DNA of 64,000 nucleotides from Oceanisphaera psychrotolerans (GCF_001870485.1 NZ_MDKE01000022.1:1-64000), one strand, 5' to 3'; numbered from the stretch's first letter, positions 9,530 to 18,539 are shown. The notes: generated by a model not told the origin, from the sequence alone. A program made the numbers and translations.

Positions 9530-10906
9530 TTAGGCCCTGGACCTAGTTTTTAGGTGATTGCTCTGCATAAGTTAAGGTGTAAGTAACAGTTATGAATAAT
9601 GCTCAATTTTGTACTCTCGTCGAAAATGGAATAGAAAAATTCTCCGTGCTAATCCAGCTTGATGAATCTGAGCAAAGTTTTCAGAGGTGCTTAGAAGAGC
9701 ACTCATCTCTGTTTCAAGCGTTGGGATATACGAATGCGATACCTCACCCCGTGATAGAGAGCGAAACTCTAGGAGACTATATTCCTGATTTTATTGTTCA
9801 GCGCGACGATGGGCTTTGGCAGCTGCTTGAGCTAAAGCGCCCTGATACGAAAGTGCTCAAAAATAGGACACGCAGGGACTCATGGTACGCTGAGATGCAG
9901 AGCTACCTTTCCCAGTGCATAGATTATATAGAGCAACTAAGGGAGCAATCCGTACGTTCAAAGTTCGAGCGACGTTATGGGGTCACGATGCATCTTGGCT
10001 TCCCAGTTGCGATAGTCGCAGGACTCTCAGAGCAAATTGACCAGCTCAGGGTTGTCAGAATGTTAGATCGCTTCAAAGAGAATATATCACTAGTAACCTG
10101 CTGGCGTCAATGCAAGCGTGGTACTCGGCAAAGTACCCGCAATCCAATCAGTGGTCAGGATCAACAATTGCGTTGCTTTATCAACTAGACCCCTTTGAAA
10201 GGGAAAATGGTTGTGTTTTCGATGTGGGTTGGGAGCGGGATAAGAACAGGATTTCTTTGTTTCGAAAATCAGAAGATATCCTTGCTCTTCGCATAATTGA
10301 TGCTGACGGTCTCAGTATGACCAGCGACTTTATATCACCAGATAAGACGGTAGATAGGTCTGTATCTTTAATGGTAAGCATTTTCCCTGTAGATGATATT
10401 CTTCGAGTAGTTCTTGAAGCAGATGGATTACAGATTGTCGACATCCGAAGCTCAAACTTAAATATGAATCTTCGTATGCCTGCTCCCACAACTTTGGGGA
10501 ATGATATTGAAGGTTCAGGCTCCGCCTACTTCGTCAATGGCATGTTTTTTACTCGCACCCCAACTTTATCTATGAGCGAACGAACAAGGTTTAGAGAGTA
10601 TATGCAGGAAAAATGTTACCACCATAAGGAAAGCCATGTAAAAGCTATCAAAGGAATAAGATTTGGGGCCAATCAATTCATGTATAACATTGGCCATCCT
10701 CACTTTGATCCAGAACACAGGTTCGCGACTGACATGGTGCAGAGAGACGATGACTCCAGGCCAACTGCATGCTGAGTAATAAGACCGGACAGGTCAAGCG
10801 CCAAGGCAAGCCCAGCTACAATGCGCACGCCTAACAAAGCCAGGCACAGCGACAGCTTTTCCGTTGCGGCTTCGCCTCCACTACAAAGCTGCGCGTGTTG
10901 GCGGCG
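9530..10906 (+). mobile_element. Probable solitary integron gene cassette
   Basis: The segment has the anatomy of an integron cassette. A core site GTTAGGC at 9529-9535 lies 57 bases before one gene, and an attC-like site at 10829-10912 follows the gene by 53 bases. When circularised, the start core GTTAGGC is the exact complement of the attC outer box GCCTAAC (10829-10835), as expected of a true cassette. Composition is more AT-rich than the flanks. No integrase gene or second attC is in the window, so this would be a cassette at a secondary site or the remnant of an array. Boundaries assume cleavage after the G of each GTT. Confidence 0.6.
9592..10775 (+). CDS. Shedu/DUF4263-like PD-(D/E)xK nuclease gene, frame broken near 10097
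   Basis: The first part (9592 onward) reads IPDFIVQRDDG then LLELKRPD, matching a PD-(D/E)xK active site with D66, E80 and K82, followed by a glutamine-containing helix (MQSYLSQCIDYIEQL). This arrangement resembles DUF4263, the nuclease domain of Shedu anti-phage proteins. The second part, in another frame from about 10098 to 10775, is rich in predicted beta strands and not recognised. One extra C at the CC of 10097-10098 would join them as VTLLASMQAWY, about 394 residues. In known Shedu proteins the nuclease is usually C-terminal; here it is N-terminal. The break may be sequencing error, as in other genes here. Family call moderate; defence role inferred. Confidence 0.6.
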
Positions 10907-10912
10907 TTATAC
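10829..10912 (+). other. attC-like integron recombination site
   Basis: Outer boxes GCCTAAC (10829-10835) and GTTATAC (10906-10912) flank an imperfect palindrome whose inner arms include CAGCTTT (from about 10852) and AAAGCTG (10885-10891), with a central GC-rich loop. Size, 84 bases, fits attC sites. The last three bases of the right box differ from the perfect complement, as expected because bases after G^TT belong to the following DNA. Confidence 0.6.
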
Positions 10913-11066
10913 ACCTAACTCCGTCCGTTCAGTCACTGAGCCTGGTTAAGCAGAGCTGACAAGCTGATTCGATAAAGGCTTCGGCTGACCAACCGGATGA
11001 TGCAGGTGGCCAGCCAGGCCCTTTTATTCTTGTACCAGTCGTACGGAGAATAGGGCGCTATTTAAG

Positions 11067-11537
11067 TTATTCGATCTCCAGTAGTTCCACTTCAAAAACA
11101 AGCAAGGATCCCGGTTTTATGGTGCCGGCTGGGCTGTTGCCGTAGGCCAGTTTGGATGGGATGAAAAATTTGAATTTGTCACCCACTACCATCAGTTGTA
11201 CGCCTTCGGTCCAGCCTCTTATCACTCGATTCAACGGGAAGCTGATGGGTTCTTTGCGTTCTACCGAGCTGTCAAAGACGGTGCCGTCCAATAGCGTGCC
11301 ATGATAATGCACGGTGACCGTTGAACTGGCACTGGGGTGAACGCTGCCTTCGCCTTTGGTTAATATTTCATACTGCAAGCCGGAAGCGGTTTCCTGCATA
11401 CCTTCGTTGGTTTTGTTTTCTGCTAAAAACGCGTTTCCTGCTTCGATGTTTTCAAGCGCCGCCTTCTTGTGGTTTGAGTTTCTGATGAAATAAAAGGCCA
11501 CGACCAGAATGACGACCGCCAGGATGAAAAATTTCAT
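11067..11537 (-). CDS. Membrane-anchored FKBP-type peptidyl-prolyl isomerase
   Basis: 156 residues. A hydrophobic anchor (residues 2-18, FFILAVVILVVAFYF) is followed by a short basic and helical stretch, then an FKBP domain from about residue 52: SGLQYEILTKGEG, VTVHYHGTLLDGTVFDSS, GWTEGVQLMVVGDKF, IPSKLAYG and LLVFEVELLEIE. The domain lies after the anchor and is probably periplasmic. It resembles the FklB/FkpA group but is too short to be FkpA. It would speed proline isomerisation during folding. The right edge of the putative integron cassette is about 150 bases past its 3' end. Confidence 0.9.
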   Translation of the reverse strand: MKFFILAVVILVVAFYFIRNSNHKKAALENIEAGNAFLAENKTNEGMQETASGLQYEILTKGEGSVHPSASSTVTVHYHGTLLDGTVFDSSVERKEPISFPLNRVIRGWTEGVQLMVVGDKFKFFIPSKLAYGNSPAGTIKPGSLLVFEVELLEIE

Positions 11538-11745
11538 TACTTGTCCTGCTGATGTTGAGATTTTTTGTATTCTAGCACTCGATGCTTGGTGAGGTAATAC
11601 TCACCCCGTTAAGTATCTGAACATATTGATGCTTTGGCCTGGAGGCAACACCGATAACTCCCTCGAATTAGGTAATGAAACGGTAATGCAGCGTCAATAA
11701 GGAGTGGGTATAGTGACCCGGACATGTACCACGGAGAGACAAGTG

Positions 11746-12216
11746 ATGAAAAAATATCTGGCGTTACTGGCTCTGGCCAGCCTGGGTGTTCAGGCGCAGA
11801 CCGTGAACACCGCCGTGCTCAGTACCGATACCGCCCAGCAGATGGTGACCGCAGGGCTCCGGCAGTGCGCCGAAGACGGTTACCACGTGACCGTGGCGGT
11901 GGTGGATCGCTCCGGTGTGCTCAAGGCCCTGGCGCGGGATGAACTGGCCGGTCCGCACACGATAGAAAGCTCCCGCAAGAAAGCCTATACCGCCGCGTCT
12001 CTGGGGGAGAGCACCGCCGAGCTGGCGGATCTCATCGCCGATAAACCAAACCTGGCCGGATTGCGGGACATGCATCCGGATATCCTGATGCTGGGCGGCG
12101 GACTGCCGGTGCGCGTCGGCGACCAGCTGGTGGGCGGGATTGGCGTGGGCGGCGCTCCGGGTAGTCATCTGGATCAGGCCTGTGCCGAGGCGGCCATCAA
12201 GGCGGTATTGCAGTAA
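11746..12216 (+). CDS. GlcG/HbpS-family secreted protein
   Basis: 156 residues starting MKKYLALLALASLGVQAQ, a signal peptide ending near residue 18, so periplasmic or secreted. The mature part matches the GlcG/HbpS (DUF336) fold: VTVAVVDRSGVLKALARDELAGPHTIESSRKKAYTA in sections and GGGLPVRVGDQLVGGIGVGGAPG near the end. HbpS relatives bind haem; others have no known ligand, so the role here is open. The start at 11746 has GGAGAG upstream and begins the signal peptide; a longer frame from 11704 does not. Confidence 0.85.
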   Translation: MKKYLALLALASLGVQAQTVNTAVLSTDTAQQMVTAGLRQCAEDGYHVTVAVVDRSGVLKALARDELAGPHTIESSRKKAYTAASLGESTAELADLIADKPNLAGLRDMHPDILMLGGGLPVRVGDQLVGGIGVGGAPGSHLDQACAEAAIKAVLQ

Positions 12217-12250
12217 CAGCGCCGGCACAGGATGAGGTGAGGATAATCAT

Positions 12251-12290
12251 AAGGCCCCTGGCGCGCTGACCAGCTTCAGGGGCCTTTGTT
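12251..12290 (+). terminator. Terminator hairpin after the GlcG-like gene
   Basis: AAGGCCCCTG (12251-12260) and CAGGGGCCTT (12277-12286) form a perfect 10-bp stem followed by TGTT. Being symmetrical, it may also serve the convergent gene ending at 12374. Confidence 0.75.
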
Positions 12291-12373
12291 AGGGACCTTT
12301 GTTGTCATCTCTGCCTTCGCGGAGATGACAGATGCTGCACGGCGGAGATGACTCGGGCTGAATAACGGTGCCG

Positions 12374-15322
12374 TTACTGCGCTGCCAGCCAGCGCAGCAA
12401 GTCGGCTTCCGGCATGGGGCGGGCCCGCAGATAACCCTGATAGGCCGGGCAGTTCAGCTCGGCCAGGGTGGCCAGCTGGGGCTCGGTTTCCACGCCTTCA
12501 GCCACCACGCTCAATTGCAGCGTATTGGCCAGCTCCAGCAGGCAGGCGATGATGGCCTTGTCCTGGGGCCGCTGGTCGATATGCTGAATAAAAGAGCGGT
12601 CCAGCTTCAGTTCATCCACCGGCAGCTCGCGCAGGTAGGCGAAGGAAGAATAGCCGGTGCCGAAGTCGTCTATCGACAGATTGACGCCCAGTGCCTTGAT
12701 TTGCGTCATGCGGTTGCGGCTTTCCTGCAGGTTCTCCAGTATCACGCCTTCGGTCACTTCCAGGGTCAGGTTGTGGCGACAGGCTGGGTACTGCAGCAGC
12801 AACCGCGACAGCCGGGAGACAAAGTGGGTGCTGTGAAAATGCCGGGCGCTGATGTTGACCGCCACCCGGCCCGGTGCGTGCCCCCCGGCCTGCCAGCTCT
12901 GGATACGGCTGCAGGTCTGCTGCAATACCCAGTCTCCGATATCGCAGATCAGCGAGGTTTCTTCCGCTATCGGAATGAAGTGGCCGGGCGGTATCGGTTT
13001 CTTGCCCGGCGGCAACCAGCGTAACAGCACCTCGACCCCCAGCTGCCGGTTGTCTTGCACCTGCTGCTGGGGCTGAAAATACAGCTCCAGCTCATTGTTG
13101 GCCAGAGCCTGTTGCAGGGCATTGGAAATACGCAATCGCTCCTGCACCTCGTCGGCCATTTCCTGGTTGAAGAACACATGGCTGCCGGGGGCGATGCGCT
13201 TGGCGATGTGGTTGGCGGTATCGGCCTGGCGCATATATTCTTCCAGGCCCAGGCTGGCCACCGGAAACAGGCTGATGCCGATGCTGGCACTCAGATACAG
13301 GCGCAGGCTGCCGAGCTGGAACGGCAACAAAAACTGTTCACGCAGGCTCAGGGCCAGCTGTTCGGCCCGGGTCTTGGCACCGATGTAGCCATGGCCCAGA
13401 TCGGGACACAACAACACGAATTCATCGCTGGCGATGCGTGCCAGGCTGGCGCCTTCTATCTGACCGGCAAAGGTATTCAGCCGCTCGGCCACCTGCACCA
13501 GCAGGTCGTCGCCGATGGCATAGCCGAGTGAATCGTTGATATTCTTGAAGTCATCCAGATCGAGCAGCAGCAGGGCTCCCCGGCTCGATTCATGCTCGGC
13601 CAGTGCCACCGTATGGTTGATATGTTCAACCATGAAACGGCGATTGTGCAGTCCGGTGAGTTCATCGCAATAGGCCATTTTTTCTATGCGTTGCTTGTCG
13701 GCCTTCTGCTCGGAAAGATCTTCGACACAGCACACATAGTGCATGATGCCCAGTCCGTCCCGAACCCGGGTCAGGCGCAGATTGACCGGCAGCTCCTGAC
13801 CATCGGCGCGCAGCAGACGCTGCTCCCCCTGCCATCGGCCATGCTGCTCCATGGCATGGATAATGATTTCTATCGTGGCGCTGTGGGGATCATCGGCCCT
13901 CAGGCTCAGCACCGAGCGGCCGGACAGTTCTTCACACTCGTAGCCGCTGATGTGGGCAAAGGCGTTATTGGCCCGCTGAATCTGCATTCGGCTGTCGGTG
14001 ATGAAGAGCCCTTCCTGAGCATCAAAGGCCGCCGCCGCCACCATCAGTGCTTCTTTGTCCCGACGGCGCAGTAACTCGTCTCTGACTCTGCTTTCAAGCT
14101 GCTCCAGCAGACGCTGCAGGGCGGCGGTCTCGGTCAGGGGTTGCTTGAACAGTAACGCCAGTATGCCCAGAGGCTGCCGGTGCTCGTCTTTGATCGACAG
14201 GCCGATATAGGCCTGCATGCCCTTTTCCTGCAGCAGCTTGTCGCCGGGAAATTGCTCGGCGATATGGCTGCGATGAATGCAGATATTCGCCGTAGGTTCG
14301 CGGCTGAAGTGGCAAGGCGTGCCGGCCAGATGATAGCTGAACGGCGGTTGCAGCTGACCGTCCATCTGGCAGGACACCACTCTGACCTGGTCCTTCCGGT
14401 AATGTTGCAGTCCCACCAGGGCGATATCGGCCCCGCATAGCGTGGCCAGCTGTTGTACCAGCTGGTTGAAAAAATCCTGGCCGGTATGACGTGACAACAG
14501 CGGCGTCAGGTGGCCGATATCGATATCGGCAGGGGGCACCGGCAGGGAGGGAGTGTGACTCAAGGCGGCCAGGCGCGTGGCAACCGCAGAGACGAACTGC
14601 ATATCCGACGCTGTCACCGGTGCCCGCTGCCGGCGGTACTCCAGGCTCAGCAGTCCCACCAGTTCTTTATCGACCAGCAGGGGAACATCGAGCCGGTGCT
14701 GGATTTCATCTCCCGGCAGATAAGAGAAGGCACTGAGCAGGGGTTGCTGGCTGCAGTGACTGTAACTCAGGCCCCCGCGTTGCTGCAGGGTGCGCAGGTA
14801 GCGACGCTCGGCCTTGACCGGCTGTAACGAAAAGGACAGCCCCTGGCTGTATAGCGGACGCAGCAGCTCTTCTGCCGGGTAATGGCGCCACAGGATCACC
14901 CGGTCGGCGCCCTGCTGGCTGATCAGGGTATCGACAAGCTCCGGCAGTTGAGCCGACAGCTGGGGGGCATCCTGCGCCCAGCCCCGCTGGAGTTGCCATT
15001 CCAGCAGGCCGAGCCGGTCTTCGTGCCGGACCTGCGCCATTTCGGCACTGAGCAGCCAGTGGTGGTTTTCGGTCGGAGCCAGGTGACACTGCCAGCGCCG
15101 ACCGGCGATGGTCAGGCCGATGCTGGCCGCTTTTCCTGCCGTGCACAGCCGTTCCAGCTGGCAACGGTCGTGCTCATCCAGCTGGCAGAGCAGCGAGCGG
15201 GTTCTGTCGGGCAGGCGAATATCGTCGGCGGGGAGTGCGGTTAACGGCGTGAGGCAGAACTGCGGATCCAGGCTGAAAAAACACAGGTGATGCCGGGGGC
15301 GGTTTAATGCAGGCAACTGCAT
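12374..15322 (-). CDS. GAF-PAS-GGDEF-EAL cyclic-di-GMP protein with degenerate GGDEF
   Basis: 982 residues, cytosolic, no membrane segment seen. Order: an N-terminal region, two GAF-like domains (about 115-270 and 290-430), a PAS domain (about 445-560), GGDEF (about 570-735) and EAL (about 745-980). The cyclase signature reads ASDEF instead of GGDEF, so cyclase activity is unlikely. The EAL signature reads EVLLRW, a variant keeping the metal-binding Glu, and DDFGTGYSSFAYLRELPVDE is intact, so a phosphodiesterase is the best guess. GGAAG sits upstream of the chosen ATG; a start 15 codons earlier is less likely. Confidence 0.9.
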   Translation of the reverse strand: MQLPALNRPRHHLCFFSLDPQFCLTPLTALPADDIRLPDRTRSLLCQLDEHDRCQLERLCTAGKAASIGLTIAGRRWQCHLAPTENHHWLLSAEMAQVRHEDRLGLLEWQLQRGWAQDAPQLSAQLPELVDTLISQQGADRVILWRHYPAEELLRPLYSQGLSFSLQPVKAERRYLRTLQQRGGLSYSHCSQQPLLSAFSYLPGDEIQHRLDVPLLVDKELVGLLSLEYRRQRAPVTASDMQFVSAVATRLAALSHTPSLPVPPADIDIGHLTPLLSRHTGQDFFNQLVQQLATLCGADIALVGLQHYRKDQVRVVSCQMDGQLQPPFSYHLAGTPCHFSREPTANICIHRSHIAEQFPGDKLLQEKGMQAYIGLSIKDEHRQPLGILALLFKQPLTETAALQRLLEQLESRVRDELLRRRDKEALMVAAAAFDAQEGLFITDSRMQIQRANNAFAHISGYECEELSGRSVLSLRADDPHSATIEIIIHAMEQHGRWQGEQRLLRADGQELPVNLRLTRVRDGLGIMHYVCCVEDLSEQKADKQRIEKMAYCDELTGLHNRRFMVEHINHTVALAEHESSRGALLLLDLDDFKNINDSLGYAIGDDLLVQVAERLNTFAGQIEGASLARIASDEFVLLCPDLGHGYIGAKTRAEQLALSLREQFLLPFQLGSLRLYLSASIGISLFPVASLGLEEYMRQADTANHIAKRIAPGSHVFFNQEMADEVQERLRISNALQQALANNELELYFQPQQQVQDNRQLGVEVLLRWLPPGKKPIPPGHFIPIAEETSLICDIGDWVLQQTCSRIQSWQAGGHAPGRVAVNISARHFHSTHFVSRLSRLLLQYPACRHNLTLEVTEGVILENLQESRNRMTQIKALGVNLSIDDFGTGYSSFAYLRELPVDELKLDRSFIQHIDQRPQDKAIIACLLELANTLQLSVVAEGVETEPQLATLAELNCPAYQGYLRARPMPEADLLRWLAAQ

Positions 15323-15492
15323 GATGCTCTCTTCCTTGTTAGTACACGCTTGCCGAATGGCGCCCATCTTGACGGCTGAGGGCGGTGTTGTAAATAACGA
15401 AGGGCAGATTGATTAACATCTATATATAAGAGTTTCCTAATTAAACGGGCTGTTGTATTGTTGACCAAACCTTGCCGGATTGGAGTGGTGCC

Positions 15493-15912
15493 ATGACCAT
15501 AGTGAATTTTACCCCCTGGAGTGCCTTGCTGGGGGGCATGCTGATCGGTAGCGGGGCCTTGTTGTTACTGCTGGCCGGAGGGCGCATTGCCGGTATCAGC
15601 GGCATCGTCGCCGGTATCGGCGCCCAGCCGGACAAGGGCTGGCGCATCGCCTTCGTGGCCGGGCTGATACTGGTGCCGCTGGTGCTGTTTGGTTCCGATT
15701 GGGTGACGGCGCCGTCACTGGAGCGATTTTCCGTGTTCAGGCTGGCGCTGGCCGGGTTGCTGGTCGGCATCGGCAGCCGTCTCGGCAACGGCTGCACCAG
15801 CGGGCACGGTATCTGCGGCATGGGCCGCCTGTCGTGGCGTTCTGTGGTGGCGACGCTGATATTCATGACCGCCGGTATCGTTACCGTGACGCTGCTGGGC
15901 GTGGGAGCATAA
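15493..15912 (+). CDS. YeeE/YedE family membrane protein (first half of pair)
   Basis: 139 residues with four hydrophobic segments. It carries GNGCTSGHGICGMGRLS, the cysteine motif of YeeE/YedE sulphur transporters. In E. coli YeeE takes up thiosulphate; here the transporter is split into two half-size proteins, as in the PmpA/PmpB arrangement. The next gene starts two bases after this stop, so the two probably form one complex in the inner membrane. The start at 15493 has GGAG upstream. Confidence 0.88.
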   Translation: MTIVNFTPWSALLGGMLIGSGALLLLLAGGRIAGISGIVAGIGAQPDKGWRIAFVAGLILVPLVLFGSDWVTAPSLERFSVFRLALAGLLVGIGSRLGNGCTSGHGICGMGRLSWRSVVATLIFMTAGIVTVTLLGVGA

Positions 15913-15914
15913 GT

Positions 15915-16334
15915 ATGTTGATATTGATTGCACTGTTATCGGGTGCCTTGTTCGGCCTGGGACTGGTGGTATCGGGCATGATAAATCCGGTCAAGGTACA
16001 GGGCTTTCTCAACCTGTTCGGCGACTGGGATCCCAGCCTGGCGCTGGTGATGGGCGGGGCGCTGGCGGTGTTTGCGCCCGGTTACTGGCTGTGGCGCCGG
16101 CAAGGACGCCGTCACTGCGTACTGGGTACCGAGTTGCCCAGGGTACCGGCGCCGCTCATCGATAAACGGCTGATAGCGGGTTCAGCGTTGTTTGGTATCG
16201 GCTGGGGGCTGGCGGGCATCTGTCCCGGCCCCGCATTGGGGCTGGGGGCCAGCCTGCAATGGCAGGCCGGGCTTTTCATCGCCGCCATGGTCGCCGGCTT
16301 CTGGCTGGTAGGGCACTTCAACAAGCGGCCCTGA
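15915..16334 (+). CDS. YeeE/YedE-like membrane protein, DUF6691 type (second half of pair)
   Basis: 139 residues, four hydrophobic segments, with LGLVVSGMINPVKVQGFLN near the start and GLAGICPGPALGLGA near the end; the cysteine in GICPGP parallels the motif in the first half. The ATG at 15915 follows the previous stop directly, so translation is probably coupled. Substrate is inferred to be a small sulphur compound from the family only. Confidence 0.88.
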   Translation: MLILIALLSGALFGLGLVVSGMINPVKVQGFLNLFGDWDPSLALVMGGALAVFAPGYWLWRRQGRRHCVLGTELPRVPAPLIDKRLIAGSALFGIGWGLAGICPGPALGLGASLQWQAGLFIAAMVAGFWLVGHFNKRP

Positions 16335-16395
16335 AATAGATTGTCTGACCTGGGTTTAAAGAGGGAACAGGGTTGAATGAGGCGAGTATATCGGG

Positions 16396-16490
16396 CAGAG
16401 GGATCTGCTCCGTCGACCTTTCGTTTCAGGGATGAAACGGAGAGCGTACATGGACGTATCTACAGCGAGTCGACGGATCTGGCCCTTTGG
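16396..16490. repeat. Dispersed palindromic element 4
   Basis: Inner arms GCTCCGTCGAC (16407-16417) and GTCGACGGA (16469-16477), with hairpin CGTTTCAGGGATGAAACG at 16422-16439 as in copy 3 but inverted. The outer arms (AGAGGGATC, GGCCCTTTG) are degraded. It lies between the transporter pair and bcp. Confidence 0.75.
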
Positions 16491-16512
16491 GCGAGTGCTT
16501 GTGGGGCAAGAA

Positions 16513-16977
16513 TTACCCGTTCAGGTAATCCATCACCACCTGATGGTGATCCTTGGTCTTGAACTTGTCGAACACCTTGGCCACGGTGCCGCTTTCGTCG
16601 ATCAGAAAGCTGATGCGGTGAATGCCATCGTATTCCTTGCCCATGAACTTTTTCAGACCCCAGACGCCAAAGGCGTCGGCCACGGCGTGGTCTTCATCCG
16701 ACAGCAGGGTAAAGTTCAGTTCGTCTTTTTCCTCGAATTTCTTCAGCCGGGCCACCGGATCCGGGCTGATGCCCAGCACCACCACATTTTGTGCTTCAAG
16801 CTCGGCACGGCTGTCGCGCAGGCCGCAGGCCTGTACCTTGCAACCCGGGGTCATCGCCTTGGGGTAGAAATACACCAGTACCTTCTGGCCGCTGAAGTCG
16901 GCCAGGCTGACCGGCTTGCCGTTCTGATCGTGCAGGGTAAAGGCGGGGGCGGGGCTTCCTGCGGGTAAATAGGTCAT
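16513..16977 (-). CDS. bcp: Thioredoxin-dependent thiol peroxidase (BCP/PrxQ)
   Basis: 154 residues (E. coli 156). The peroxidatic cysteine C46 lies in AMTPGCKVQACGLRD and the resolving C51 is five residues on, the PrxQ arrangement. It reduces peroxides with thioredoxin. The usual TPGCT reads TPGCK here. The start MTYLPAGSPAPAF has GGAGC upstream. It follows gcvR by 17 bases, the E. coli gcvR-bcp order. Confidence 0.95.
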   Translation of the reverse strand: MTYLPAGSPAPAFTLHDQNGKPVSLADFSGQKVLVYFYPKAMTPGCKVQACGLRDSRAELEAQNVVVLGISPDPVARLKKFEEKDELNFTLLSDEDHAVADAFGVWGLKKFMGKEYDGIHRISFLIDESGTVAKVFDKFKTKDHHQVVMDYLNG

Positions 16978-16994
16978 CGACGGGCTCCTTGAAT

Positions 16995-17522
16995 TTATTT
17001 GCGTTTGAGGCGAAGGCTGTGGCGCTCGCATTCCAGCTCCCGGCATAACCGGTCGACGGCCGCCTCGGCCTCGTCATCGGCCAGCTGCTCGGGCAGGTTA
17101 AGCTGAAAATGCGCCTGAAACTTGCCGGACTCGCTGCCGGACAGGGTCTGGCTCTGCATGGCCTGAATATCCCAGCCGCAGTCGCTGAAGAACTGGGTGC
17201 AGCGATTGACGATGCCGGGCCTGTCGGCCAGCACCAGCTCCACATCGGCGCTCAGGGCATAGCTCGGCTGGCTCAGCACCTGGGTGCGTTTCATCATGGT
17301 GATCAGGGCCTGACTCTGGCCGAACAGCGGCAGCGTGGTCTCGAGCCGGGTGATCTGGTTCCAGCTGCCGGACAGCAACAGGATAAAGGTGAATTCATTG
17401 CCGAAGATACCGAGACGACTGTCGACGATATTGCAGCCGCAGTCGGTGACCTGGCGTGCCACTTCGTTCACGATGCCGGCTCTGTTTTCACCAATGGCGG
17501 TGACCACAAGATGATGAGTCAT
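16995..17522 (-). CDS. gcvR: Glycine cleavage system transcriptional repressor
   Basis: 175 residues with two ACT domains: MTHHLVVTAIGENRAGIVNEVARQVTDCGCNI in parts at the N-terminus and a second ACT from about residue 90 (VELVLADRPGIVNRCTQFF). GcvR has no DNA-binding domain; in E. coli it acts by binding GcvA when glycine is scarce. The start chosen is the conserved MTHHL; a longer frame adds 34 unconserved residues. It diverges from dapA, as in E. coli. Confidence 0.93.
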   Translation of the reverse strand: MTHHLVVTAIGENRAGIVNEVARQVTDCGCNIVDSRLGIFGNEFTFILLLSGSWNQITRLETTLPLFGQSQALITMMKRTQVLSQPSYALSADVELVLADRPGIVNRCTQFFSDCGWDIQAMQSQTLSGSESGKFQAHFQLNLPEQLADDEAEAAVDRLCRELECERHSLRLKRK

Positions 17523-17654
17523 CTGGCTATCCGAAAATGTCGGTGGAAGAGGGACGCCATGGTAGCACAAATTGCAAGGGGCTCCAGCGCCTCTCTTGTA
17601 TTCCACTGGGGCCGCCACTACCATAGCCCGACTTGAACCTTAACGGAATTTACT

Positions 17655-18539
17655 ATGTTCAGCGGTAGCATAGTGGCTTTGGTCACGCCGATGACGACGG
17701 CGGGCGAGGTGGACAACGACAGCCTGCAACGGCTGGTGGATTACCATGTTAGCAGCGGCACGGCGGCCATTGCCGCCATGGGCACCACCGGCGAGTCGCC
17801 GACTGAGCACCGACGAACACCTGGACGTGGTGCGGCGGGTGGTGGAGTATGCCCAGGGGCGCATTCCGGTGATCGGCGGCTGCGGCTCCAACAATACCCG
17901 CCAGCCATTCGCCTGAGCCAGGCGATGGCAGAGATGGGCGTGACGGCGGGGCTGTCGGTGACGCCTTACTACAACAAGCCTTCCCAGGCTGGCCTGCTGG
18001 CCCATTACACCGCCATTACCGATGCCAGCAGCCTGCCGCAGATCCTCTATAACGTGCCCGGTCGTACCGGCTGCGATCTGTTGCCGGACACCGCAGGGCG
18101 GCTGGCGGAACTAGATCCCGTTATCGGTATCAAAGAGGCCAGCGGACGCCTCGACCGGGTCAGCGAGCTCAAACGCTGCTGCGGCGAGGATTTTCTGTTA
18201 TTCAGTGGCGACGATCATCTGGCGCTCGATTTTGTGCGTCTGGGCGGCCATGGTGTGATTTCGGTCACCGCCAATGCGGCGGCGGCCGACATGGCCGAGC
18301 TGTTCCGGGCGGCACTGGCCGGCGACTGGACGCAGGCCGAAGCCATCAACCGGCGCCTGTTGCCACTGCATCAGCAGTTGTTTTGTGATACCAATCCCAT
18401 ACCGGTGAAGTGGGCCTGTGCCGAGCTCGGGCTCATCAACACCTCAATGCCGCGTTTGCCCTTGATCCCCCTGGACGTTTCGGGGCAGGAACAGGTAAGG
18501 GAAGCGTTACTTAAAGCGGAGTTAACAGGGCGTGGATAA
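17655..18539 (+). CDS. dapA: 4-hydroxy-tetrahydrodipicolinate synthase, with an out-of-frame middle segment
   Basis: 294 residues as read. The N-terminus (MFSGSIVALVTPMTTAGEVD), GTTGES, VTPYYNKPSQ, the NVPGRTGCDLLP region and the Schiff-base lysine segment IGIKEASG are all present and in one frame. It condenses pyruvate and aspartate semialdehyde, the first step of lysine and diaminopimelate synthesis. Residues about 50-83 are not DapA-like. Reading the neighbouring frame gives LSTDEHLDVVRRVVEYAQGR then VIGGCGSNNTR, the expected sequence. This fits two lost bases at about 17802-17805 (ACCCTG to ACTG) and one at about 17904 (CAGGCC to CAGCC). Since dapA is essential, sequencing error is likelier than mutation. 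Its stop overlaps the bamC start. Confidence 0.93.
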   Translation: MFSGSIVALVTPMTTAGEVDNDSLQRLVDYHVSSGTAAIAAMGTTGESPTEHRRTPGRGAAGGGVCPGAHSGDRRLRLQQYPPAIRLSQAMAEMGVTAGLSVTPYYNKPSQAGLLAHYTAITDASSLPQILYNVPGRTGCDLLPDTAGRLAELDPVIGIKEASGRLDRVSELKRCCGEDFLLFSGDDHLALDFVRLGGHGVISVTANAAAADMAELFRAALAGDWTQAEAINRRLLPLHQQLFCDTNPIPVKWACAELGLINTSMPRLPLIPLDVSGQEQVREALLKAELTGRG

